From the NCBI GenBank assembly GCA_007123785.1, contig SLGL01000281.1, positions 1 to 5,785 of the forward strand: a stretch of 5,785 bases of DNA, given 5' to 3'. Under the pieces are notes generated by a model that made no database searches, was not told the DNA's origin, and saw only the letters and a program-made list of their open reading frames with translations. The stretch comes from Balneolaceae bacterium. Lineage in GTDB: Bacteria; Bacteroidota; Rhodothermia; Balneolales; Balneolaceae. The first letter of the stretch is position 1. Each line of letters begins with the position of its first letter. This document shows positions 1 to 5,750 of this stretch, piece after piece. A program made the position numbers and the translations under genes.

Positions 1-11
1 AATAGGAGCGC

Positions 12-24
12 ATTGTGTAACAAT
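12..24. repeat. Short inverted repeat ATTGT-GTA-ACAAT
   Basis: Two perfect 5-bp arms (12-16 and 20-24) are separated by 3 nt. The size and symmetry would suit an operator for a dimeric repressor, but such short repeats are common by chance in AT-rich DNA. A related string, CATTGTAACA, occurs at 5773-5782. Confidence 0.3.
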
Positions 25-30
25 ATGTTG

Positions 31-54
31 AATAAAATTACAAACTTTATTTGT
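31..54 (+). repeat. 24-nt block shared with the right end of the window (copy 1)
   Basis: This block matches 5727-5750 at 20 of 24 positions, including an exact 12-nt core AACTTTATTTGT (43-54). The core contains TTTATTTG, one mismatch from the Bacteroidota -7 element TAnnTTTG. A TTG at 28-30 lies 15 nt upstream of it, slightly closer than usual. It could be a promoter-like or protein-binding motif, or a chance match between AT-rich sequences. Confidence 0.35.
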
Positions 55-147
55 AGGCCTGACTGACAGGTAGAGAAATAAAGCCATTTATGTAATAATT
101 ATAAATATCTTAGAATAAAACCAGTTTTTCACTTTTAACTCAGACGG

Positions 148-171
148 CAGAAATACTTTTCTGATTTTTTT
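148..171 (+). terminator. Weak intrinsic-terminator-like hairpin in the peptidase leader
   Basis: A 6-bp perfect stem (CAGAAA at 148-153 with TTTCTG at 158-163) closes a 4-nt loop TACT. It is followed by an A and then seven T residues (165-171). The layout is that of a rho-independent terminator on the plus strand, but only two of the six pairs are G-C, so it would be weak. It may end a transcript entering from the left or act inside the peptidase leader. Confidence 0.3.
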
Positions 172-279
172 GGTTATCTTCTAAAATAAATTTTTTAACC
201 TTATTTCCAGTTGTTGTAAATCATTTTTTTCAAAAAGAAGCCATTTCTACAAGTATTTCAATCATCAAAGATCTTTTTT

Positions 280-2274
280 ATGCGCTACTTATCCGTTTTT
301 TTTGCAGTTTTTCTGTTCACCACTTCCTGTACCACAACCGAAACCGTTCAGGAACATACCCGATCGGCTGAACCGGAAGTTTTCACCCCGGATCGCCCCA
401 TTCCCTACCCCATCGACGTTCCCATGGCGTTCGAAATGGCTGTGAACAGCGGTACCCGCTCGGCCGACGGCAAACCCGGAGAAAACTACTGGCAAAACTA
501 TGCTTCCTACGATCTCCACGCCGAAATTGATCCCGAAACTCACACCCTCTACGGCTCTTCCATCGTAACCTATCAGAATAACTCCCCCAACAGACTCAAT
601 GTCATCGTTGTTGAGCTGGCACAAAATCTCCATAAAGAAGGGACTCCAAAAAAAGAGATCACAGAAATTACTGGCGGTAAAGAGCTCACAAAAATCGCCG
701 TAAACGGATCAGAACTGGAAGAAACCACACCAATGGCTCGCTGGACCCAGAACAGCAGCGGCTATATTCTGGAAGGCACTCAGCTCTATATTTTTCCTGA
801 AGCGGCTCTTGAATCAGGCGGTTCGATGGAGTTTGAATTTGAGTGGTCGTTCAAAATTCCACAGGAAGGAGCCTCTGGTCGAATGGGCCGAAGCCGCGAC
901 AATCTCTATTTTATCGCCTATTGGTACCCTCACATCGCCGTGTATGATGATGTATACGGTTGGTTTTATGAACCGTTCCTTGGCAACGCCGAATTTTACC
1001 ACGGATTTGCAGATTATGAACTTACCGTAACCATGCCGCAGGAGTGGCTGGTGATGGGAACCGGGGAATTTCTGAACCCTGAAGAAACCCTCGCCGAACG
1101 GACTCTTGAACGTTACCAACAGGCTGGAGAAAGCGATAATATGGTAATGATTGCCGATTTTGATGAGCTTGATAATGCCACCCTTTCTACCGATGACGGG
1201 AAGCTGACCTGGAGATTCAGTTCTGAAAAAGTACGTGATGTGGCTTTTAGTGCTACTCTTGAATCGAAATGGGAAGGAGCAAGAACACCCGTAGGGGACC
1301 TCACCGGGGACGGACAAACCGATTACACTCGTATCAACACCTACTACCGTGATACTGCCCCGCTCTGGGAAGAGCAGACCGAATATGCACAGCACTCCGT
1401 CACCTTTCTGTCGGACTACCTGGCCACCCCTTACCCGTGGCCACACATGACCTCAGTTGAGGGTGCCGAAATTATCGGTGGCGGCATGGAATTTCCCATG
1501 ATGACGATCATGGGTGACTACAATACAGCCGGTGCAACGGCCCTTTATGGGGTTACGGCCCACGAAATTGCTCACATGTGGTACCCGATGATCGTTAGTA
1601 CTAACGAACGCCGCTACACCTGGATAGATGAAGGCCACACAACTTTTCACACAAACAAGGCCAACATCGACTTCTTTGGAGACGACCAATTCGACCAGTT
1701 TGATCTGTTTGGCGGATATCTTCAGATTGCTGGAACAGATCTTGAAGGGGAAATGATGCGCTGGTCAGATTTTCACTACCCCGGGCCTGCCTACGGCGTT
1801 GCATCTTATCCAAAGCCGGCCTCTGTACTCTATGCACTTCAGGGTGTAGTTGGAGAAGAAGTTTTTCGCGAAGCCCACCTGGAGGTTATTGAGCGATGGG
1901 CGTACAAACACCCCTATCCCTGGGACATTTTCAACACGTTTGAGGATGTATCCGGCAAAGATCTCTCATGGTTCTGGAGGGCCTGGTATTACGAAACCTG
2001 GGTATTGAATCAAAGTGTGGCGAATGTGTATGAAGATGGTGATGAAACCGTTATTGTGATTGAAGATATCGGTAATGTGCCGATGCCCGTTATTTTAAGA
2101 ATTACCCTCGAAGATGGTTCCGTTATAAACGAAACAATTGAAGTGGACCACTGGCTTAAGGGATTCCGAACCAAAGAGTTACGCATAGAAACCGTCTCTG
2201 AGGTTCTGAAAGTTGAAATTGATCCGGAAGAACTTTTCCCTCACACCGACTTCACTAATAATGTATGGGAGTAG
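280..2274 (+). CDS. M1 family zinc metallopeptidase, lipoprotein (664 aa)
   Basis: This is a gluzincin aminopeptidase-type enzyme that should cleave peptides with a catalytic zinc. Residues 1-17 form a lipoprotein signal peptide: Arg2, a hydrophobic stretch, then TTSC with Cys17 as the lipidation site, so the mature enzyme should be membrane-anchored outside the cytoplasm. Residues about 70-325 are the beta-rich N-terminal domain, ending in the family-typical VRDVAF segment. The catalytic domain carries the GAMEN-equivalent loop GGMEF (401-405) and zinc motif HEIAH (428-432). Glu451, reached after exactly 18 residues, is the third zinc ligand, and Tyr510 in SYPKP is the likely transition-state tyrosine. 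The C-terminal 80 or so residues look like a beta-sandwich. All catalytic residues are present. A loop at 340-348 resembles a calcium-binding site. The ATG is chosen because the signal peptide begins there; no Shine-Dalgarno sequence is visible. The true substrate is unknown. Confidence 0.93.
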   Translation: MRYLSVFFAVFLFTTSCTTTETVQEHTRSAEPEVFTPDRPIPYPIDVPMAFEMAVNSGTRSADGKPGENYWQNYASYDLHAEIDPETHTLYGSSIVTYQNNSPNRLNVIVVELAQNLHKEGTPKKEITEITGGKELTKIAVNGSELEETTPMARWTQNSSGYILEGTQLYIFPEAALESGGSMEFEFEWSFKIPQEGASGRMGRSRDNLYFIAYWYPHIAVYDDVYGWFYEPFLGNAEFYHGFADYELTVTMPQEWLVMGTGEFLNPEETLAERTLERYQQAGESDNMVMIADFDELDNATLSTDDGKLTWRFSSEKVRDVAFSATLESKWEGARTPVGDLTGDGQTDYTRINTYYRDTAPLWEEQTEYAQHSVTFLSDYLATPYPWPHMTSVEGAEIIGGGMEFPMMTIMGDYNTAGATALYGVTAHEIAHMWYPMIVSTNERRYTWIDEGHTTFHTNKANIDFFGDDQFDQFDLFGGYLQIAGTDLEGEMMRWSDFHYPGPAYGVASYPKPASVLYALQGVVGEEVFREAHLEVIERWAYKHPYPWDIFNTFEDVSGKDLSWFWRAWYYETWVLNQSVANVYEDGDETVIVIEDIGNVPMPVILRITLEDGSVINETIEVDHWLKGFRTKELRIETVSEVLKVEIDPEELFPHTDFTNNVWE

Positions 2275-2285
2275 AAAAACCGTAT

Positions 2286-2303
2286 CAAAGTAAAATTTTG
2301 CAA
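2286..2303 (+). repeat. 18-nt direct repeat, copy 1
   Basis: CAAAGTAAAATTTTGCAA lies 11 nt after the peptidase stop codon. It matches copy 2 (2376-2393) at 16 of 18 positions, with an exact 11-nt core AAATTTTGCAA. The copies start exactly 90 bp apart and bracket two hairpins. Copy 1 has no TTG at promoter spacing upstream, so a promoter role alone does not explain both copies. It could be a regulator-binding site. Confidence 0.5.
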
Positions 2304-2314
2304 ATAGTTGGCAC

Positions 2315-2341
2315 AAACAGTTCTGTATGAGTAAACTGTTT
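2315..2341 (+). terminator. Hairpin downstream of the peptidase gene, possible weak terminator
   Basis: An 8-bp perfect stem (AAACAGTT at 2315-2322 with AACTGTTT at 2334-2341) closes an 11-nt loop. Its right arm runs into TTTTAATT, a short and interrupted T-run. It sits 41 nt after the peptidase stop, where a terminator would be expected, but the stem is AT-rich and the T-tract poor, so its efficiency is doubtful. Confidence 0.4.
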
Positions 2342-2370
2342 TAATTGCAACATTCCCAAATGTTGATTAA
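2341..2370. repeat. Second hairpin, 12-bp stem with a 2-nt bulge
   Basis: CAACATT (2348-2354) and AATGTTG (2359-2365) form a perfect 7-bp stem around loop CCCA. The pairing extends outward with TTAAT (2341-2345) and ATTAA (2366-2370) if TG at 2346-2347 bulges out. The stem begins at the last base of the preceding hairpin. No T-run follows, so it is not a canonical terminator. It overlaps the upstream element of the proposed kinase promoter, so it could be an operator or an RNA structure at the end of the peptidase transcript. Confidence 0.45.
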
Positions 2371-2390
2371 AGTAACACAGTCAAATTTTG
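2363..2390 (+). promoter_or_regulatory. Candidate Bacteroidota-type promoter for the kinase-regulator operon
   Basis: TTG at 2363-2365 is followed after 17 nt by AAATTTTG at 2383-2390, one mismatch from the known Bacteroidota -7 consensus TAnnTTTG. The spacing fits that promoter class. Transcription would start near 2397, giving a leader of about 50 nt before the kinase ATG at 2448. The -7 element lies inside direct-repeat copy 2 and the TTG lies in the right arm of the second hairpin, so a protein bound to either could control the operon. Confidence 0.35.
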
Positions 2391-2393
2391 CAA
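2376..2393 (+). repeat. 18-nt direct repeat, copy 2
   Basis: CACAGTCAAATTTTGCAA differs from copy 1 (2286-2303) at two positions only. It lies 54 nt upstream of the kinase start and includes the proposed -7 element. If the repeat is a binding site for the response regulator encoded downstream, this copy would be placed for autoregulation; that is inference. Confidence 0.5.
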
Positions 2394-2447
2394 TCTTATG
2401 AAGCAGGCTGAACTTTAAATATCCGGCGATCGGAAAAATTTACTAAT

Positions 2448-4172
2448 ATGCCACTTTTCAAAAAATTCAAACAGAGCAACACACTTCGCTGGTTTTTCCT
2501 TGGTATAGGAATTCTCGCTGTGATTGCGCTAACCGGAATGAATGTTTACTCTCTCTATGCACTTCAGGAGTCAACGATCGAATCAGCCAAAGAGAATAGG
2601 AAGTTCCAGTTAGAAGAGTTCACCAACAAGGTTCGTCACCGGTTTTACAGGCCATTCAGGGGCATCAGCAAGCTTGATATGAATGACCTCGAAAATTCCT
2701 GGGAGGCAAGTGGGCATTTTCCCATACATTTTCAAAACGTATTGAAAGATGCGCTGAGTGACTCACTTTTTTCCAACATTTACTATACACCCGATTATCT
2801 GGATGGCTGTTATAATGAGGAGCACCCGATCTACAAATTCGACCCGTTTTCCGGCCTCTTTACTATATCGGAAAACAACCCAAAAGAAGTTTGTGATGGT
2901 TTCGGTATCTCAAAATCGAGAATGAATACAATTACGATTGAAGATTTTCGCTGGAACAACAAGGTGGCTTTTGATGCACATCGTTCCATGACTCTTGCCC
3001 TCATCAACCTTGATGACCGCAACATTGTTGGACACATTAATTTCATGATAGACAGGGATCACTTGCTTCACAACATCCTTGAAACTGAACTGATGTCTAA
3101 ATTCGGGGATACCGAAGAGTCCGGTATGGTGGTATGGGTTCGCGACTGGATGCAGGATGAAATTTTGCTCAGCAGTAACAGTGATTTTAAATTCAGCAGG
3201 GATAAAGTAGACATGAGGCAGCGTTTCCCCGACCTGCTCGATAACTGGGTGTTGCAGGCATCGTTCCTTCAATCACCAGCCGTTGCTGCTACAAATGCCT
3301 CACTCACCAGAAATCTTATTGTTTTGGGTTTTGCCGTATTTGTTCTTTTTGGTGCATTGGTATTTATGTTCATTAACGCCCAGCGTGAACGTGAATTTGC
3401 CCAGCGGCAGGCCGGATTCCTTGCCAATGTAACTCATGAGCTAAAAACACCGCTTGCTGTTATGCAGGCGGCAGGAGAGAATATATCCGATGGTCGGGTA
3501 ACCGACGGAGAGCGCCTCAAAGGATATGGTGAACATATTTATGATGAAGCGATCCGCCTCAGAAAAATGATCGACAAATTACTTGATGTGGCCAGGGTTG
3601 ACTCGGGCCAGACGCTAATCAAAAAAGCGTCGCTCAACATCGATCACGTTCTGAAAGAATATTATCAAAAAAACAGGGCCTATGTTGAGAGCCAGGGCTT
3701 CTCCTTCGAGTTTATTTCAAACGGAAAAATCCCTCTTGTTATGGTTGATCCCGACCACCTTGAAACTATTCTGAATAATCTCGTCGAAAACAGCATCAAA
3801 TACAGTGGCCAGACGAAAGAGATTCAAATCGGAATTTCTTCAAATCAATCAGATGTCAAAATTACCGTAGCAGACAAAGGGATGGGAATCCCCAGAAAAG
3901 CTCAAAAAAAGGTTTTTGATAAGTTTTACAGAGTTGAAAACAGCATGACAGGCTTGACTAAAGGCCATGGGCTTGGCTTATCCATAGTAAAAAATATGGT
4001 AGAACTGAATGGCGGAAAGATTGACCTGAAAAGTGAAGTTAATAAGGGTTCCATCTTTTCGATTACATTTCCAGCCCGGCAAATATCCGCAGAAGAACAA
4101 GACGAAGCCCATGAATACAAAGCCATTAACATACCTGACAGAGTGGAGTTAGAACAATATGCCAGACAATAA
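2448..4172 (+). CDS. Membrane sensor histidine kinase (574 aa)
   Basis: This is the sensor half of a two-component system; it should autophosphorylate on His330 and pass the phosphate to the regulator encoded next. A short basic cytoplasmic N-terminus leads to membrane segment 1 (about 14-36). An extracytoplasmic region of about 250 residues follows, then membrane segment 2 (about 289-309). A short linker rich in R, E and Q leads into the HisKA domain with H-box NVTHELKTPL. The ATPase domain shows the N-box (Asn444, Asn448), the G1 box DKGMGIP (476-482), the F-box (FDKFYR, 490-495) and the G2 box GHGLGLS (506-512). All catalytic motifs are intact. I see no HAMP or PAS domain, and I do not recognise the sensor region, which includes Cys121 and Cys149. 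About 30 residues follow the ATPase core. The start is the first ATG before the first membrane segment; its Shine-Dalgarno is poor. The signal is unknown. Confidence 0.93.
   Translation: MPLFKKFKQSNTLRWFFLGIGILAVIALTGMNVYSLYALQESTIESAKENRKFQLEEFTNKVRHRFYRPFRGISKLDMNDLENSWEASGHFPIHFQNVLKDALSDSLFSNIYYTPDYLDGCYNEEHPIYKFDPFSGLFTISENNPKEVCDGFGISKSRMNTITIEDFRWNNKVAFDAHRSMTLALINLDDRNIVGHINFMIDRDHLLHNILETELMSKFGDTEESGMVVWVRDWMQDEILLSSNSDFKFSRDKVDMRQRFPDLLDNWVLQASFLQSPAVAATNASLTRNLIVLGFAVFVLFGALVFMFINAQREREFAQRQAGFLANVTHELKTPLAVMQAAGENISDGRVTDGERLKGYGEHIYDEAIRLRKMIDKLLDVARVDSGQTLIKKASLNIDHVLKEYYQKNRAYVESQGFSFEFISNGKIPLVMVDPDHLETILNNLVENSIKYSGQTKEIQIGISSNQSDVKITVADKGMGIPRKAQKKVFDKFYRVENSMTGLTKGHGLGLSIVKNMVELNGGKIDLKSEVNKGSIFSITFPARQISAEEQDEAHEYKAINIPDRVELEQYARQ
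4145..4148 (+). promoter_or_regulatory. Ribosome binding site GGAG for the response regulator
   Basis: GGAG ends 10 nt before the ATG at 4159 and lies inside the last codons of the kinase gene. It supports the 4159 start and translation of the regulator from the same mRNA. It is one of the few Shine-Dalgarno-like sequences in this window. Confidence 0.5.
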
Positions 4173-4875
4173 AAAAAATACCTCAAAAAAAATTCTCATA
4201 GTTGAAGACGAACCGAGTCTCGTTTTTACTTTAAAAGATACACTCGAAGCAGAAAACTACGACGTGATTGTTGTTACTGACGGTGCCGAAGCCGTAGATA
4301 AGGTTAAAGAAACCGAGCCAGACCTGATGATCCTTGATCTGATGCTGCCTAATATCAGTGGCTACGACATCTGCAAAGAAGTCAGGGACCTGAAATATAC
4401 TTTCCCGATTATCATGCTGACAGCACGTGATCAGGAGATTGATAAAGTAACTGGGCTGAATATCGGTGCTGATGATTATATCACAAAACCGTTTGGTGTG
4501 AAAGAACTTCTCGCCAGAATAAAAGCACGCTTGCGCAGGGCTAACGCTTACTCCAAGTCAGGGCCTGTCGAGATTCTTAAACTGGGTGACATAAAAATCG
4601 ACCTGAACGAATCGAAAGTTGTTAAACCCGGAGATCAGGAAGAAGAACTCTCCACCCGTGAAGTTGAAATTATTGAATTTTTACTGGCCAACGCCAATAA
4701 ACCCATTTCAAGAGATGCTCTCCTGGAAAAAGTGTGGCGTTACGAGTACAGCACCAATACTCGCACTGTGGATGTTCATATCTCCAAATTACGCGCAAAA
4801 ATTGAATTGAATCCGGATGATCCCCGTTACCTTGTAACACTGCACGGGGTTGGCTATATGCTTCGGCTAAATTAA
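4159..4875 (+). CDS. OmpR/PhoB-family response regulator (238 aa)
   Basis: This is the output half of the two-component system, a DNA-binding transcription factor controlled by phosphorylation. The receiver domain (about 10-125) has the acidic pocket Glu16-Asp17, phospho-acceptor Asp60 in ILDLMLP, the switch Thr88 in MLTAR, and Lys110 in TKPFG. The winged-helix domain (about 137-238) shows the family signatures LSTREVEIIEFL, the recognition-helix region TRTVDVHISKLRAKIE (201-216) and a C-terminal GVGYML hairpin. The length is normal for the family and no key residue is missing. The start overlaps the kinase end by 14 nt in another frame, which indicates one operon and likely translational coupling. 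Cognate pairing with the kinase follows from this arrangement. The regulon is not visible; the repeats at 2286-2303 and 2376-2393 are possible target sites. Confidence 0.95.
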   Translation: MPDNKKNTSKKILIVEDEPSLVFTLKDTLEAENYDVIVVTDGAEAVDKVKETEPDLMILDLMLPNISGYDICKEVRDLKYTFPIIMLTARDQEIDKVTGLNIGADDYITKPFGVKELLARIKARLRRANAYSKSGPVEILKLGDIKIDLNESKVVKPGDQEEELSTREVEIIEFLLANANKPISRDALLEKVWRYEYSTNTRTVDVHISKLRAKIELNPDDPRYLVTLHGVGYMLRLN

Positions 4876-4986
4876 TTCAAGGCTTTCCTGTTTATTCATC
4901 ATTAACAGAAGTCAATTGGTTTTATCACTACGCCCGCTAACAAAAAACATCAAACAACGATATGAATTTCCCGGTAAAAAAGCTGG
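4876..4986. other. Convergent spacer between regulator and FMN reductase
   Basis: This is 111 bp between two stop codons facing each other. I see no strong GC-rich hairpin with a T-run in either direction, so no intrinsic terminator is called for either operon. The only pairing of note is the inverted repeat 4964-5019, which reaches into the reductase 3' end. Confidence 0.6.
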
Positions 4987-5019
4987 CTATTTCAGTTTTT
5001 CAACAAAGTCCGGGAATTC
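4964..5019. repeat. Inverted repeat spanning the 3' end of the FMN reductase gene
   Basis: TTCCCGG (4968-4974) pairs perfectly with CCGGGAA (5010-5016). GAA at 4964-4966 and TTC at 5017-5019 can add three pairs past a one-base bulge. The loop is about 35 nt and includes the reductase stop codon. There is no T-run beside either arm. It could protect the convergent mRNA ends, or it may be chance. Confidence 0.3.
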
Positions 5020-5526
5020 GCACAGCTGCTTTTCAAGTGAATTCTGGAGTCTTTCGGAGCTTAGTCCTTCCTCTTCATCGAACTGGTCGTTTACGCGCTG
5101 AATAAACATTCTCTCAGGAAAAATGTACGCCTTTCGGTATTTTAAAAGCTGCTCGAACTGTTCCACCGCCCTCAGCGCACCGAATGCACCCGCAGCCTCC
5201 CCGATTAAACTAACCGGCATTTTGGAAAACGATTCTGGGAAAGGAAGGTAATCGTAAAAGAGTTTAAGGATACCGGGAAATCCACCGTTGTATTCCGGGA
5301 TTATGAACAAAAATCCATCCGCTTCCAGATAATCCTTGTTGTACTTTTTTACGGAATCCGGAGTTTTGCCATACTTGCCGCCTACCACATCTTCCAAAGG
5401 GAAATCACACAGTGAAAAGAGTTTGGTTTCCGCATACTCCGAAAGAATGGATGTTGCATACTCCGAAACTTTCAGAGCATTGGATTTGGGTCTGTCGGTA
5501 GCTGATAAAACGTGAATTCGTGACAT
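4987..5526 (-). CDS. NAD(P)H-dependent FMN reductase, flavodoxin-like fold (179 aa)
   Basis: This is a soluble flavoenzyme of the NADPH-dependent FMN reductase family, whose members reduce flavin, quinones, azo dyes or metal ions using NAD(P)H. Numbered from the ATG at 5526, the N-terminal strand and phosphate-binding loop are IHVLSATDRPKSN (4-16), matching the family's GSxRxxS pattern, though the usual first Gly is replaced. The family signature PEYNGGFPGILK (77-88) contacts the flavin. A second conserved loop and helix, GEAAGAFGALRAVEQ (109-123), follows. Length is typical. An in-frame ATG at 5547 would add seven residues; 5526 is preferred because family members start just before the first beta strand. 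Neither start has a good Shine-Dalgarno. The gene is monocistronic within the window and converges on the regulator. The physiological substrate cannot be told from sequence. Confidence 0.88.
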   Translation of the reverse strand: MSRIHVLSATDRPKSNALKVSEYATSILSEYAETKLFSLCDFPLEDVVGGKYGKTPDSVKKYNKDYLEADGFLFIIPEYNGGFPGILKLFYDYLPFPESFSKMPVSLIGEAAGAFGALRAVEQFEQLLKYRKAYIFPERMFIQRVNDQFDEEEGLSSERLQNSLEKQLCEFPDFVEKLK

Positions 5527-5554
5527 CTTTTTTGTTTTCGTTAGCATGATAATA

Positions 5555-5563
5555 CAAATGATA
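5555..5563 (-). promoter_or_regulatory. Possible -7 element for the FMN reductase
   Basis: On the minus strand the sequence reads TATCATTTG, which is TAnnTTTG with one extra base between the halves. It lies about 30 nt upstream of the preferred start at 5526, which would give a short leader. No TTG element at correct spacing was found upstream, so the call is weak. Confidence 0.2.
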
Positions 5564-5666
5564 AAACACCCAAAAACTTAATTTCATTCTCCAAATATGC
5601 ACAAAATCTGAACTGAAGGTGATTAAAGTTGTTCCAATTGTGCTTTTTAATTAACAATGCAGACTA

Positions 5667-5694
5667 TTTTTTTTCTAAAAAAAAGCGCTTTTTT
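5667..5694. repeat. T8-CT-A8-GCGC-T6 palindromic homopolymer cluster
   Basis: Eight T residues (5667-5674), CT, eight A residues (5677-5684), GCGC and six T residues (5689-5694) follow one another. Bases 5679-5694 form a perfect 16-bp palindrome AAAAAAGCGCTTTTTT. The A-run could pair with either T-run. Such runs often give bent DNA and can behave as weak terminators or promoter-stimulating tracts. No function can be shown from the sequence. Confidence 0.45.
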
Positions 5695-5726
5695 GACTCA
5701 TTTGATTAAATAAAGAATGCCTATAA

Positions 5727-5750
5727 AATAAATTACCTAACTTTATTTGT
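5727..5750 (+). repeat. 24-nt block shared with the left end of the window (copy 2)
   Basis: It matches 31-54 at 20 of 24 positions in the same orientation, with the identical core AACTTTATTTGT at 5739-5750. Read as a promoter, TAACTTTA (5738-5745) and TTTATTTG (5742-5749) each differ from TAnnTTTG by one base, but no TTG lies at the right distance. It may serve a gene beyond the right edge. Confidence 0.35.

Larger units (their letters stand above)
1..279. other. AT-rich gene-free leader upstream of the M1 peptidase
   Basis: No convincing gene is seen here. The stretch is strongly AT-rich compared with the peptidase gene that follows. It contains a short inverted repeat (12-24), a block resembling one at the right end of the window (31-54) and a hairpin followed by a T-run (148-171), each listed separately. 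The last bases before the peptidase ATG form the palindrome AAAGATCTTT (267-276), and there is no Shine-Dalgarno sequence. I could not pick a promoter with correct spacing close to the gene. One forward frame stays open from the left edge to a TGA at 64-66, but it is too short to call as a gene end. Confidence 0.7.

Noticed and set aside
1..13. Possible minus-strand gene starting at 13 and leaving the window on the left
   Set aside because: An ATG is present on the minus strand at 11-13, but only four codons can be read and no supporting ribosome binding site or clear promoter was found.
1..66. Possible 3' end of a plus-strand gene entering from the left edge
   Set aside because: Only 21 codons are open before TGA at 64-66, composition is like the flanking spacer, and no motif is visible.
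814..1446. Long antisense open frame (210 codons, minus) inside the peptidase gene
   Set aside because: It lies wholly opposite a gene with clear M1 catalytic motifs, and its translation shows no recognisable domain. It is best explained as a shadow of the codon usage of the real gene.
2910..3272. Antisense open frame (120 codons, minus) inside the kinase gene
   Set aside because: It is opposite the kinase sensor region, has no family motif and no promoter or ribosome binding site of its own.
4916..5101. Plus-strand open frame of 61 codons across the convergent spacer
   Set aside because: Most of it is antisense to the FMN reductase, its translation is serine-rich low complexity without a domain, and there is no ribosome binding site.
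280..5526. Idea that the four genes form a single novel system such as a defence or peptide-sensing module
   Set aside because: The peptidase is separated from the kinase by a spacer with its own candidate terminator and promoter, and the reductase is on the opposite strand. All four belong to common housekeeping or signalling families. Co-conservation across genomes would be needed to revive the idea.
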